From: Cryomorphaceae bacterium
GTDB taxonomy: Bacteria > Bacteroidota > Bacteroidia > Flavobacteriales > Flavobacteriaceae
DNA: 64,000 nucleotides
Assembly (NCBI GenBank): GCA_003331265.1
Contig: QOPV01000003.1
Location: forward strand, 18,877-82,876
Reading direction: 5' to 3'
This document shows, one piece after another, positions 42,333 through 53,180 of the stretch. Position 1 is the first letter of the stretch. Every line of letters begins with the position of its first letter. Below the pieces are notes generated by a model. The model was given only the letters and a program-made list of their open reading frames with translations, did no database searches and was not told where the DNA came from. A program made the translations under genes and the position numbers.

Positions 42333-44942
42333 TTATAATCTTTTATCTGGTATTCTTCTTTTGTCATATTTTAAATCACTTAATAAATCAGATTTAATTC
42401 CTATAAAAAAGTACCAAGAAGCTCTGTTGCTAAATGGTACCCAGTTAAAATTCATTTTCCAACTATCTAAATCTCTTTCAAATCTAAGTTGTGTGTAGGT
42501 AAATCCTGTATTTTTAAAATCATATCCAGAAGATCCCCCAATTTTCCATTTTTTAGATAAGGAGACATTTCCAGAAAACATCAATGAATTATTAGATATT
42601 TGTTTTTGTCCTTTGTTATTGTTGTATGTGAGTGTATGAGCAAATCTAATATCCCAAGGCATTTTATTGTTGTAAAATTTAGAATCCGAAACTTCATCCT
42701 CCTCATTAACATCCTCCTCTTGATCATCAAATGAACTGTCAGCAAAATCATCTGCTCTACCAAACAAATCATCATCTCTTCCACCACTTCTAGAATTATC
42801 ACTTTGATTTGATTTTTTATTTTTAGAGTTTTTACTTTTAAATGAAAAACCCATATTAATATTAGCACTTGTCATTCTAAAGCCTCCACTGTGAAATTTA
42901 TTAATTCTAATGCCTTCTTCATTTAATGCATAAGGATCAAAAGTAGCTCCAATATTAATGTTTAATTTATCTTCAAATAAATTTGTTCCAGTTGTCATTC
43001 TAACAGGACTCCATTTTAATGAATCTGCAGCAATATTATAGCTGGTGCTAAAATTTAAATTATTTAATAATTTAATTTTTTTTGGTTCTATTACTAGACT
43101 GTCTTGATCTCTTATTTTAGCTTCTAAAACATTGCTGACAGAAAAACCTAGGTTACTTGAAAAGTTATTTCCAGGAACTCCAAAAAACCCACCCTCAAAA
43201 CGTGAATACTCTCTCGTATTCCCATCGGCATCTATAATATATTCATCATAATATTTTTCAAAACTAGGATTAATACCATAACTTACTGACGGTCTAATAA
43301 CGTGCCTAATTGATTGAAATTTCTTACCCTCTTTAAAATTAAATATTCCGTATATGGTGGTTCCAATATTTGCATTAAAATTATACTTACTAAACCTATC
43401 AAAACCTTTGATAGTATCTTTCTTTCCAATTGTTTGATTTATTAAATCGAAATCATTTTTTTTAATAGTTTGTCCTGTCCAAACTTCTTCAAATCTTCCA
43501 CCTACACTAATACTTAAATGTTTTAAGACTTTGAAATTTGTGCTTATTGGTATAGAATGTTTCATTCCGTATATAGCATCATCAAACATTTCTTTTTTTA
43601 AGAATAATGAGTCACTAGTCTGTATTCTGTTTTCTCCTCTCAAAGAATATTGAAGATTTATATTTTTTAAAAAACCTTTTTTCTGACCATTTCTTTTTAC
43701 AAAAGGATATATTCTTTCCATACTGGCATTTAAAGTTGGAAGACTCAAGTTGACCGTTTTAGTCCTTGTATTTTGTGAGTGAGATGCTGTCAAAGACATA
43801 TTAACAGAGGGGTACCCTCTAAATGTTTTAGAATACGATACAGAGGAATTCATAGTATTGTTTAAGAAATTTGGAGTATTAAGTTGATTTACGGATTCTC
43901 TAAAATAATTACTACTTCCAAGGTTAACTGATGCTGAGAATCTACTATTAGGATTGGATTTAGAATCTTGACTATGTGTCCATCTAAAATTATAAATATT
44001 ACTTTTAGAGTAACCAGGTAAACCTCTTTCCCCATCAATCAAGTTTTCAAATCTTGCACTCAAAGAACCACTATATCTATACCTTTTTCTATAATTGGAT
44101 TCATTTCTAAAACCATAGCTCCCATTGGTGTAGTAATCGCCTAACAGGGTTATATCAAAATAATCATTGAACGCAAAATAATACCCTCCATTTTGGAAAA
44201 AATATCCTCTGCTATTATTTTGACCAATACTTGGAAAAATAAAACCTGTTTTTCTGTTTTGTGTTAAAGGGAAATAAGCAAAAGGCAAAAATACTGGAGT
44301 AGGAACATCAGCAATGTAAAGATTACTTAATCCAGCAATAATTTTATTTTTAGGAATAAATTTTCCTTTCCTTACTCTAATGTAATATTCTGGGTTTTCA
44401 GCATTTTTTGATGTAGTTACCTTAGCATCTTTAATAAAATAAACCGAGTCGTTTTCCTTCTTAGTTGCAAGAGCTAATACATTCATTCCACTTTGTTCAC
44501 TTTTAGAGTTCCATATTATAGCTTTTTTTGTATCAAAGTTAAATCTTAAAGAATCCGGGTTTACTTCGTCTCCAGCTTGCTTAAAAAAAGGAGGTTGAGT
44601 TAATTGGCCTGATGAATCTTTAATTCTACCTGCTGCAACTTCATTTTTATTGTAATCCAGTACAATAATCCCTGCCTTTAGCTCGGTGTCTTGATAATAT
44701 AATTCAGCTTTGTCGTACAAATACAACTTCCCTTTTTCCTTATCAATTTTAATGTAACCTTTTGCATTTCTAGTGATCTTTCCAAGTAAAAGAGGTTTTT
44801 TAATTATAGTATCATTTTTTGATATAGAATCATTTTCCTTAATATCTTGTGAATAATTTATTTTAATTCCACAAAATAATAGGCAAATAAAAATTAATTT
44901 AATGAATTGAGATTTATATAATTTTTTTGTTTGCAAGAACAA
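42333..44942 (-). CDS. lptD: LptD/OstA-like LPS assembly outer membrane protein
   Basis: AELYYQDTELKAGIIVLDYNKNEV...PTPVFLPFAYFPLTQNRKTGFIFPS; C-terminal beta-barrel. Confidence 0.88.
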   Translation of the reverse strand: MFLQTKKLYKSQFIKLIFICLLFCGIKINYSQDIKENDSISKNDTIIKKPLLLGKITRNAKGYIKIDKEKGKLYLYDKAELYYQDTELKAGIIVLDYNKNEVAAGRIKDSSGQLTQPPFFKQAGDEVNPDSLRFNFDTKKAIIWNSKSEQSGMNVLALATKKENDSVYFIKDAKVTTSKNAENPEYYIRVRKGKFIPKNKIIAGLSNLYIADVPTPVFLPFAYFPLTQNRKTGFIFPSIGQNNSRGYFFQNGGYYFAFNDYFDITLLGDYYTNGSYGFRNESNYRKRYRYSGSLSARFENLIDGERGLPGYSKSNIYNFRWTHSQDSKSNPNSRFSASVNLGSSNYFRESVNQLNTPNFLNNTMNSSVSYSKTFRGYPSVNMSLTASHSQNTRTKTVNLSLPTLNASMERIYPFVKRNGQKKGFLKNINLQYSLRGENRIQTSDSLFLKKEMFDDAIYGMKHSIPISTNFKVLKHLSISVGGRFEEVWTGQTIKKNDFDLINQTIGKKDTIKGFDRFSKYNFNANIGTTIYGIFNFKEGKKFQSIRHVIRPSVSYGINPSFEKYYDEYIIDADGNTREYSRFEGGFFGVPGNNFSSNLGFSVSNVLEAKIRDQDSLVIEPKKIKLLNNLNFSTSYNIAADSLKWSPVRMTTGTNLFEDKLNINIGATFDPYALNEEGIRINKFHSGGFRMTSANINMGFSFKSKNSKNKKSNQSDNSRSGGRDDDLFGRADDFADSSFDDQEEDVNEEDEVSDSKFYNNKMPWDIRFAHTLTYNNNKGQKQISNNSLMFSGNVSLSKKWKIGGSSGYDFKNTGFTYTQLRFERDLDSWKMNFNWVPFSNRASWYFFIGIKSDLLSDLKYDKRRIPDKRL

Positions 44943-44989
44943 TGATATTTAAAGGTAAAATTACATATAATTTTGAAAGATAATTTTTT

Positions 44990-46078
44990 ATGAAAGAGAA
45001 CCTTAATCATCTTTTAAAATATTTTTCAACTTTATTTATAATTATTTGTTGTAATGTTCTTTTTTCTCAATCCAGTAGCGATGTTTTTACTGTTGTTTTA
45101 GATGCTGGTCATGGGGGAAAAGATCCTGGTAACAGAGGAAATGGTTATTATGAAAAAAATATTGCACTTTCGATAGCTCTTCAAGTTGGATCGGAATTAG
45201 AAAAAAAAAATGATATTAGGGTTATATACACTAGAAAAACAGATGTTTTTGTTAATCTTTTTAAAAGAGCTGAAATTGCTAATAAAGCTAAAGCAGATTT
45301 ATTTATATCAATACACTGTGATGCTCACAACTCCAACGCTTACGGTGCAGGTACTTTTGTTTTAGGCTTACATGCTAATCAAAGAAATTTTGAAATTGCT
45401 AAAAAAGAAAACTCAGTTATTTTTAAAGAGGAGAATTACGAACAGAAATACGGAGGTTTTAACCCTAATAATCCAGAATCTGTTATAAGTTTAGTTTTAA
45501 TGCAAGAAGAATATCTTGATCAAAGTATTAAAGCTGCAAATTTAATTCAAGAATTTTTCACAAAAAATTTAAAAAGAAAAAACAGAACTGTTAAACAAGC
45601 TGGCTTTATTGTTCTTAAATACACCTATATGCCTAGTGTTTTAGTTGAAACAGGTTTTTTGACTAATAAAAATGAAGGTAAATATTTAAATTCCAAAAAA
45701 GGTCAAACAGAAATGTCTACTACAATAGCTGATGCAATAGTTAAATATAAAAATACTATTTCAGATTCTTTTTCGGACGTTTCCTCTGATATCGTTCCTG
45801 AAAATAATCCAAACAATACCTATTTAAAGATTCAGATTACATCTGGATCAAAGTCCTTAGAGTTAAAATCATATAATTTTAAAGGATTAAATCAATTGAG
45901 TTTTTCCAGATCTGGAAATATTTATAAGTATTTTTTTGAGAACACTAACAGTTTTAATCAAGCAAAAAAATTCCTTGACAAAGCCAAGCTATCAGGTTTT
46001 AAAGATGCAATAATTGTTGCTTTTAATAATGGCCAAAGAATTACAATGGATGAGTTTTTTAAATTAAGTACTAATTAA
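44990..46078 (+). CDS. N-acetylmuramoyl-L-alanine amidase (amidase_3), possible SPOR-like C-terminus
   Basis: VVLDAGHGGKDPGNRG; DLFISIHCDAHNS; PSVLVETGFLTN. Confidence 0.94.
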   Translation: MKENLNHLLKYFSTLFIIICCNVLFSQSSSDVFTVVLDAGHGGKDPGNRGNGYYEKNIALSIALQVGSELEKKNDIRVIYTRKTDVFVNLFKRAEIANKAKADLFISIHCDAHNSNAYGAGTFVLGLHANQRNFEIAKKENSVIFKEENYEQKYGGFNPNNPESVISLVLMQEEYLDQSIKAANLIQEFFTKNLKRKNRTVKQAGFIVLKYTYMPSVLVETGFLTNKNEGKYLNSKKGQTEMSTTIADAIVKYKNTISDSFSDVSSDIVPENNPNNTYLKIQITSGSKSLELKSYNFKGLNQLSFSRSGNIYKYFFENTNSFNQAKKFLDKAKLSGFKDAIIVAFNNGQRITMDEFFKLSTN

Positions 46079-46132
46079 CGTAAATGAACAATTATTCATA
46101 ACTTTGATTTTAATTAATATAAATCTGGAATT

Positions 46133-47065
46133 TTGAAGATTAATAATGAATTTAAGACTGGTGTTCTAGTTATTTTAGGAATAGGTTTGTTTGTTTTTGG
46201 ATTTAGCTATTTAAAATCAAACGACATTTTTGTTAGTGACAGAACATTTTACGCTGTATATTCTGATGTTGAGGGAGTTGTTAATGGCACCCCAGTGACT
46301 GTAAACGGTCTTCCTGTTGGAAATATACAAAACATATCTTTTTTTGAAGGAAATAGTTTATTAGTAAAATTTAGAGTTGAAAATGATATTGAATTTTCTA
46401 TAAATAGTATAGCTCAAATCTATGAAACAGGCCTTATTGGTGGTAAAGCACTTGCTATTATTCCCTCAAAAGACAAATCTAGAGCAGCTGTTTCTAATGA
46501 CACATTAAAATCTGCTATCGCACCTGGTTTAACGGATTTAGTAAATAAAAAGATTACTAACCTTCAAGACAAGATTGAGTCTATGGTAATGAGTGCTGAT
46601 TCGGTTTTATATAAAATAAACAGAGTATTTGACGACTCTACAAGATCAAATTTACGAAAAAGTGTTTCCGATTTTAATCTTACTATTGGTGAATTAAAAG
46701 AAACTTCTTCTATGATTAAAACGATAGTTCAATCAAATAAATCAAGTGTTGATGTAACCATTAGTAATGTTTCTAAAATTTCAAATGATTTATCTAAAAT
46801 ATCTTCCTCATTAAATAATGGAAGTTTAGACAGTACATTGGCTAATTTCAAAAAGTCTTCTGAGGATCTTTCAATAATATTAAAAGACATGAATAGAGGC
46901 GAAGGGACTATTTCAAAATTGATAACAAACGATTCATTATTTAATAATTTAAATAACGCCTCAAAATCAATTGACTTATTACTTGAGGATATAAGATTAA
47001 ATCCCAAGAGATATATTCATTTTTCAGTTTTTGGAAAAAAAAATAAACCATACGAATCAAAATAA
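46133..47065 (+). CDS. MlaD/MCE family protein (TTG start)
   Basis: N-terminal TM; YAVYSDVEGVVNGTPVTVNGLPVGNIQNI MCE motif. Confidence 0.92.
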   Translation: MKINNEFKTGVLVILGIGLFVFGFSYLKSNDIFVSDRTFYAVYSDVEGVVNGTPVTVNGLPVGNIQNISFFEGNSLLVKFRVENDIEFSINSIAQIYETGLIGGKALAIIPSKDKSRAAVSNDTLKSAIAPGLTDLVNKKITNLQDKIESMVMSADSVLYKINRVFDDSTRSNLRKSVSDFNLTIGELKETSSMIKTIVQSNKSSVDVTISNVSKISNDLSKISSSLNNGSLDSTLANFKKSSEDLSIILKDMNRGEGTISKLITNDSLFNNLNNASKSIDLLLEDIRLNPKRYIHFSVFGKKNKPYESK

Positions 47066-47127
47066 ATTTATTATGCGTGCATAACAAATTTTTATATTTT
47101 TGTTTTAATTAATTTGATAAGTATTAA

Positions 47128-48471
47128 TTGCTAATTTATTTGACTACCTACATTCCAAATATAATTTTCTTTATTCTTTTTACTAGTACTATTTATTTGT
47201 TCTCTAGTAATGTTAGAAAAATATATAGAAATATTAATTTGGGTATCTCAGTCGATAGATCTGATAAAAAGAGGCAAAGGTGGATACAAATGTTGAGAAT
47301 TGCATTTGGACAATCTAAAATGATAGATAAGCCTATAGTTGGAATTTTACATCTAGTTGTTTATGTAGGTTTTTTAGTAATTAATATAGAATTATTAGAA
47401 ATCTTGTTTGATGGTTTTTTTGGAACCCATAGAGTTTTTGCCCCTTACTTAGGTTCTTTTTATGATTTTTTGATCGGTTTTTTTGAGATTTTCGCTCTTT
47501 TAGTCATTATTTCGGTAATATTCTTTTGGACGAGAAGAAATGTTTTAAAAATTAAACGTTTTTTGAGTAATGAAATGAAAGGATGGCCTAAAAGTGATGC
47601 CAATTTAATTCTTTACATTGAAATAATTCTGATGAGCTTGTTTCTAACTATGAATGGTTCAGATTTCTGGTTACAGATCAATAGCTCAGACCCCGATTAT
47701 ATCTCTGCGGGATCTTTCCCTATTAGTCAGTTTTTGTTACCTCTATTTGATAGTTTTTCAATTAATACAGTTGTCATTATTGAAAGAACAGCGTGGTGGT
47801 TACACATTACAGGTATTTTCTTTTTTTTAAATTATTTATATTATTCCAAACACCTTCATATTTTATTGGCTTTTCCAAACACCTACTTTGCTAATCTTGA
47901 ATCTAAGGGTAAGTTATCAAATTTAGAATCCGTAACTAAAGAAGTTAAAATGATGTTAGATCCTAGTATAGATCCATTTGCTAATGCTTCAACTGATCAG
48001 GTAATTCCTAAATTTGGAGCTTCAGATATTTTTGATCTTTCAAAAATTCAATTATTAAATTCATATACCTGTACAGAATGTGGACGATGTACCAGCGAAT
48101 GTCCAGCTAATCAAACAGGAAAAAAATTATCTCCTAGAAAAATAATGATGGACACAAGAGATAGATTAGAAGAGGTCGGACGAAATATAGATGAAAATAA
48201 TGGTGATTTTAAATCTGATGGAAAACAGTTGATAGAAAACTATGTGTCATCTGAAGAAATTTGGGCTTGTACGTCTTGTAATGCTTGTGTAGAGGCATGT
48301 CCAATAGGGATCGATCCTCTTTCAATAATAATGGATATGAGAAGGTATATGGTTATGGAAAAATCAGCTGCGCCTTCTGAGTTAAATAACATGATGACAA
48401 ATATTGAAAATAATGGCGCCCCATGGCCTTTTAATCAAATGGATAAATTAAATTGGAAAAACGAATTATAA
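47128..48471 (+). CDS. Membrane (Fe-S)-binding oxidoreductase (TTG start)
   Basis: CTECGRCTSECPAN and CTSCNACVEACPIG ferredoxin motifs after TM region. Confidence 0.9.
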   Translation: MLIYLTTYIPNIIFFILFTSTIYLFSSNVRKIYRNINLGISVDRSDKKRQRWIQMLRIAFGQSKMIDKPIVGILHLVVYVGFLVINIELLEILFDGFFGTHRVFAPYLGSFYDFLIGFFEIFALLVIISVIFFWTRRNVLKIKRFLSNEMKGWPKSDANLILYIEIILMSLFLTMNGSDFWLQINSSDPDYISAGSFPISQFLLPLFDSFSINTVVIIERTAWWLHITGIFFFLNYLYYSKHLHILLAFPNTYFANLESKGKLSNLESVTKEVKMMLDPSIDPFANASTDQVIPKFGASDIFDLSKIQLLNSYTCTECGRCTSECPANQTGKKLSPRKIMMDTRDRLEEVGRNIDENNGDFKSDGKQLIENYVSSEEIWACTSCNACVEACPIGIDPLSIIMDMRRYMVMEKSAAPSELNNMMTNIENNGAPWPFNQMDKLNWKNEL

Positions 48472-48486
48472 ACTAAAATTATTTTA

Positions 48487-48933
48487 ATGAAAAAAGAAGA
48501 AGTTGACAAAATTTTGAGTGAAAAAATTGAAGATGGTGAACACATTAGCCCTGTACTTCCTGATGGAATAAAAAACTATTTAATAGATATTGATGGTACT
48601 ATATGTGATGATATTCCTAATGAAGAACCTGAAAGAATGGCTACTGCAAATTTATATCCTGACGCATTAAAGACGCTTAATAAATGGTATGATCAGGGTC
48701 ACGTTATTTGTTTTTTCACATCAAGAACTGAAGATCACAGACAGGTTACTGAAGACTGGTTAAATAAACATGGTTTTAAGTTTCATAGCATGGTAATGGG
48801 AAAACCAAGAGGGGGTAATTATCATTGGGTAGATAATCATCTAGTTAAGGCTACAAGATATAATGGTAAGTTCACCGACCTTGTGGAAAAAGAAGTAACT
48901 ATTGAAGTATTTGATGATGGTCAGCATGATTAA
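48487..48933 (+). CDS. HAD-like phosphatase domain protein
   Basis: YLIDIDGTICDD; ICFFTSRTE; DWLNKHGF; WVDNH. Confidence 0.75.
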   Translation: MKKEEVDKILSEKIEDGEHISPVLPDGIKNYLIDIDGTICDDIPNEEPERMATANLYPDALKTLNKWYDQGHVICFFTSRTEDHRQVTEDWLNKHGFKFHSMVMGKPRGGNYHWVDNHLVKATRYNGKFTDLVEKEVTIEVFDDGQHD

Positions 48934-48935
48934 TT

Positions 48936-49724
48936 ATGAATAATATACAGATTAATACTTTTGCGGATTTGTTAACACAAGGAAAAACACCTGAAATTCT
49001 TTTTTGGGTTGGATGTGCTGGTAGTTTTGATGAAAGGGCAAAAAAAATAACTAAGGCTTTTGCTAAAATTCTTACTCAAGCTGACGTTTCTTTTGCTGTT
49101 CTTGGTTCTGAGGAAGGATGTACTGGAGATCCTGCAAAAAGAGCTGGAAATGAATTTTTATTTCAAATGCAGGCATTAACTAATATTGAAGTCTTAAATG
49201 GATATAATATTAAAAAAATTGTCACTACATGTCCCCATTGTTTTAATACATTAAAAAATGAGTATCCTGAACTTGGAGGTAATTATAAAGTTCTTCATCA
49301 TACGCAGTTTATAAGATCATTGTTGAAAGAAGGTAGGTTGAGTGTAAGTGGTGGAACGTTTAAAGGCAAGAGAATTACTTTTCATGACCCTTGTTATCTT
49401 GGAAGAGCAAATAATGTTTATGAAGCTCCAAGAGAAGTTTTAGAAAAATTAGATGCTCAACTTTCAGAAATGAAAAGTTGTAAGCAAAAAGGATTGTGTT
49501 GTGGGGCAGGAGGAGCGCAAATGTTTAAAGAAGCAGAACCTGGGAATCAAGAAGTAAATATTAAGAGAACAGAAGAAGCCCTAGATACAAAGCCTGATAT
49601 TATTGCTGCTGGTTGTCCGTTTTGCAACACTATGCTGAGCGATGGTATTAAAAACAAAAAGAAAGAAGATGAAGTCATTGTTTTAGATATCGCTGAGTTA
49701 ATAAATCAAGCATCCGATTTATGA
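48936..49724 (+). CDS. (Fe-S)-binding protein, CCG-domain heterodisulfide reductase-like
   Basis: CPHCFNTLKNEYPELGG; HDPCYLGR; GLCCGAGGAQMF; GCPFCNTML. Confidence 0.93.
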   Translation: MNNIQINTFADLLTQGKTPEILFWVGCAGSFDERAKKITKAFAKILTQADVSFAVLGSEEGCTGDPAKRAGNEFLFQMQALTNIEVLNGYNIKKIVTTCPHCFNTLKNEYPELGGNYKVLHHTQFIRSLLKEGRLSVSGGTFKGKRITFHDPCYLGRANNVYEAPREVLEKLDAQLSEMKSCKQKGLCCGAGGAQMFKEAEPGNQEVNIKRTEEALDTKPDIIAAGCPFCNTMLSDGIKNKKKEDEVIVLDIAELINQASDL

Positions 49725-50209
49725 TAATTCCATTTTCTAAAATAGACAGGAGTTCTAGAGTGTGGATATACCAGTCCAATAGAAAATTTATTGATGACGA
49801 ACTGACAGATATTAAACAATCATTAACTGTCTTTTTAAGTGATTGGACTGCGCATGGAGCTCAACTTCAAACGTCTTTTCAAATAAAATACAATAGATTT
49901 ATAATAGTCGCCTTAAATGAGTCTAGTAATGAGGCTTCAGGATGTTCAATAGATAAGTGTGTTCACTTCATTCAAGAAATAGAATCTAAGTACAATGTAA
50001 TCCTTCTTGATAAAATGAATATATCTTTTAAGCAGGGTGAATTTGTCACCTATAAATCTATAAATGAATTTAAAGATTTAGTTAAAAATAAATCTGTTTC
50101 TAAAAAAACTATAGTTTTTAATAATCTAGTGCTAGATATTGATGATTTTATTAAAAACTGGGAAGTTCCCGCTGAAAAAAGTTGGCATGCACGTTTTTTT
50201 AACGGTTAG
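49721..50209 (+). CDS. Conserved protein of unknown function, of a type I recall being annotated 'ABC transporter ATPase' in flavobacteria
   Basis: WIYQSNR...WTAHGAQL...SGCSIDKCVHFIQEI; no Walker A/B motifs seen. Confidence 0.6.
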   Translation: MIIPFSKIDRSSRVWIYQSNRKFIDDELTDIKQSLTVFLSDWTAHGAQLQTSFQIKYNRFIIVALNESSNEASGCSIDKCVHFIQEIESKYNVILLDKMNISFKQGEFVTYKSINEFKDLVKNKSVSKKTIVFNNLVLDIDDFIKNWEVPAEKSWHARFFNG

Positions 50210-50280
50210 TTATAGGGTATTCATCTAAAAATTTAAGAATTTAAAAATTAAAATAATAAATTAGAATATATATTTAAGCG

Positions 50281-53171
50281 ATGAAACATTCTTTATTAAT
50301 TTTATTAACATCACTATATTTTAATTCCATATACACTCAAAATCCTTTAATTACGTCTGATTACGAAGATCAAAAAATTTGGGTTGATAGTGTGTATAAT
50401 AGTTTAACTATTGATCAAAAAATAGGGCAGTTATTTACAATTTGGGTTGCAACAAAAGAGGGGTCTGAAAAGATGGATGAAGTTGCTGAAATTATAAATA
50501 AAAATCATCTAGGAGGATTGATTTTTTCACTTGGAAACGTCAAAGATCAAGCTATCGCTACCAACAGATTTCAATCTATATCTAAAGTTCCCTTATTAAT
50601 TGGAATGGATGCTGAGTGGGGTGTAGGAATGCGATTAGACGATGCTTTTTCTTATCCTTTTAATATGACTCTTGGTGCGATCGAAGATAATAGTTTAATT
50701 TACAAGGTTGGAGAAAGAATAGGTATTCACGCTAAAAGATTAGGAGTGCATATAAACTTTTCACCGGTTGTAGATATTAATACCAATCCGAACAATCCTG
50801 TTATTGGTAGTAGATCGTTTGGAGAAAATAAGTTTAACGTTACCAATAAATCAATTGCTTATTTAAAGGGAATGCAAAGCCAAGGAGTAATGGGTTCAGC
50901 TAAACATTTTCCTGGTCATGGAGACACATCTCAAGATTCACACAAAACTCTTCCAACAGTTAATTTTAGTTCTAAAAGAATTAATGAGGTGGAGCTTTAT
51001 CCTTTTAAAGAATTGATAAAAAACAACCTGTCAAGTGTTATGGTTGCTCATATGGAGGTTCCCTCATTAGAAAAAAAGGTAAAATTACCTTCTACACTTT
51101 CCAAGAATATTGTTACAAAAATTTTAAAAAAGAAATTAAAATTTGATGGATTGGTCATAACAGATGCTATGGATATGAAAGGGGTAGTAGATTTTTATAA
51201 GAATGAATCTGCAGATGTCGCGGCCCTTTTGGCTGGTAATGATTTGCTATTGATGCCAGATGATTTAGACAAAAGTACAGAAAGTATTAAAAAAGCATTA
51301 AATGATGGAGTTTTAGATCAGAATAGACTTTCCTATTCTGTCAAGAAAATTTTAATGGCTAAATATAAAGCTGGATTACACATTCCCTCTAAAATTAGTG
51401 TAAATAATTTGAAACAGGATATGAACTCTGAGGAAGATAAAGCTTTATTTGACGAGTTAACAAAACAATCAATAACAGTTATTAAAAATGATGATCAAAT
51501 TTTACCGATTAGGGATCTTTCAAAAAAAATAGCTTATTTAAAGATGGGTGATTCTGATTCAAATGAATTTTTTCAAATGCTAAATCATTACACTAAAGTC
51601 GATTTAATGAATAATGATAGCGATATTTTAAGTTTTATAAAATCTTACGATTACGTAATTGTTGGTCTTCATAAATCTGATAAAACTCCTTTTGAGTCGT
51701 ATAAATTTAGTTCAGTTGAAAAAAACACATTAGAGCTTATTTCAAAATCCTCTAAAGTTATTTTAAGTGTATTCTCTAAACCATATGCACTAATGGATAT
51801 TGATCTAAAAAATATTTCTTCGATAGTTATTCCTTATCAAAACAATATTGTCGCCCAAAAAAAATCAGCTCAAATAATTTTTGGGGCAATAGGTTCCAAA
51901 GGTTCTTTGCCTGTGTCAATAAATAAAGCATATCCCCTAGGAACATCTATAAAAACAAAACCTTTAAAAAGATTAAGTTACGGACACCCCCTTAATCAAG
52001 GTTTTGATATTAAAAAGTTAAATAAAATTGATTCTATAGCCGAGTTTGCTATTAGTAAAAAAATGATTCCTGGAGCACAAATTTTAGTAGCTAAAAACGG
52101 AGAGGTGGTCTATAATAAGTTTTTTGGATATAAAACATACGATTACAAAGAAAAAATTAAATGGAATGATATGTATGATTTAGCTTCTTTAACTAAAATT
52201 CTTTCTACAGTTCCATTAATGATGAGTGAATATGAAAAAGGAAATCTTAATTTAGAAACAACATTATCAGATTTGTTTCCAACACAAGACTTAAATGATA
52301 AATCGAGTTTAACTATCAAAGAAATGTTCTCGCACCAATCAGGACTTTTTCCTTGGATTCCGTTTTATAAAAAAACGATCGATAGTGTCACAAGTAAACC
52401 ATTAAATAGGTGGTATAAATCAACTATGGCAAAGGGTTTTAATATTGAAGTAAATGATAAGTTATTTTTAAAAGATAGTTTCTTAGATTCAATTAGTTCA
52501 GGAATTTTAAAAAGTGAGCTTTTCGAAGAGAAATCTTACGTCTACAGCGATTTACCTTATTATTTTATGAAATCATTTTTAGAGAATAATAACGCTGATT
52601 TAGATTTTCAGTTAAAAAAAAAATTCTTTTTAAACTAGGTGCTAACAATACCACTTACAATCCAACCAAATATTTTAATTTAAATAAAATTGTTCCGTCT
52701 GAAATTGATGAGTATTTCAGACATTCTATTCTTCATGGTTATGTCCATGATATGGGTGCTGCAATGCAAGGAGGTATTGGAGGACATGCTGGATTATTTT
52801 CAAATTCAAATGATGTAGCTAAAATAATGCAAATGTTTCTTCAGGGCGGATATTATGGAGGAATAAGATTTTTTAAGAATTCTACTGTAGAATACTTCAA
52901 TACTTGCTATTTTTGTAGTAGTAATAACAGGAGAGGTATAGGTTTCGACAAACCTCAGCTAGATGATAGTAAGCCAACTTGTGGATGTGTTCCGATGTCA
53001 AGCTTCGGTCATTCAGGTTTTACAGGAACTTATGCTTGGGCAGATCCAGAAAATAATATTATATATATATTTCTTTCAAACAGGACTTTTCCCTCAATGG
53101 ATAATAATTTGTTGTCTAAATTTGATATTAGAACTGAAATACAAAGTGTTATTTATGAATCATTTAATTAA
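50281..53171 (+). pseudogene. GH3 beta-N-acetylhexosaminidase fused to serine hydrolase (beta-lactamase family), frameshifted in a poly-A tract
   Basis: ORFs 50281-52638 and 52752-53171 are parts of one protein; in-frame continuation ILFKLGANNTTYNPTKYFNLNKIVPSEIDEYFRHSILHGYVHDMGAAMQGGIGGHAGLFS after the A10 at about 52614-52623. Confidence 0.85.
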
Positions 53172-53180
53172 ATTTTACAA

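Noticed and set aside
42581-42868. 95-aa ORF within lptD
   Set aside because: Alternate frame, low-complexity composition
52752-53171. Independent 139-aa beta-lactamase-like gene
   Set aside because: Coding similarity continues upstream without a start into the GH3 ORF; it is the 3' part of one frameshifted gene
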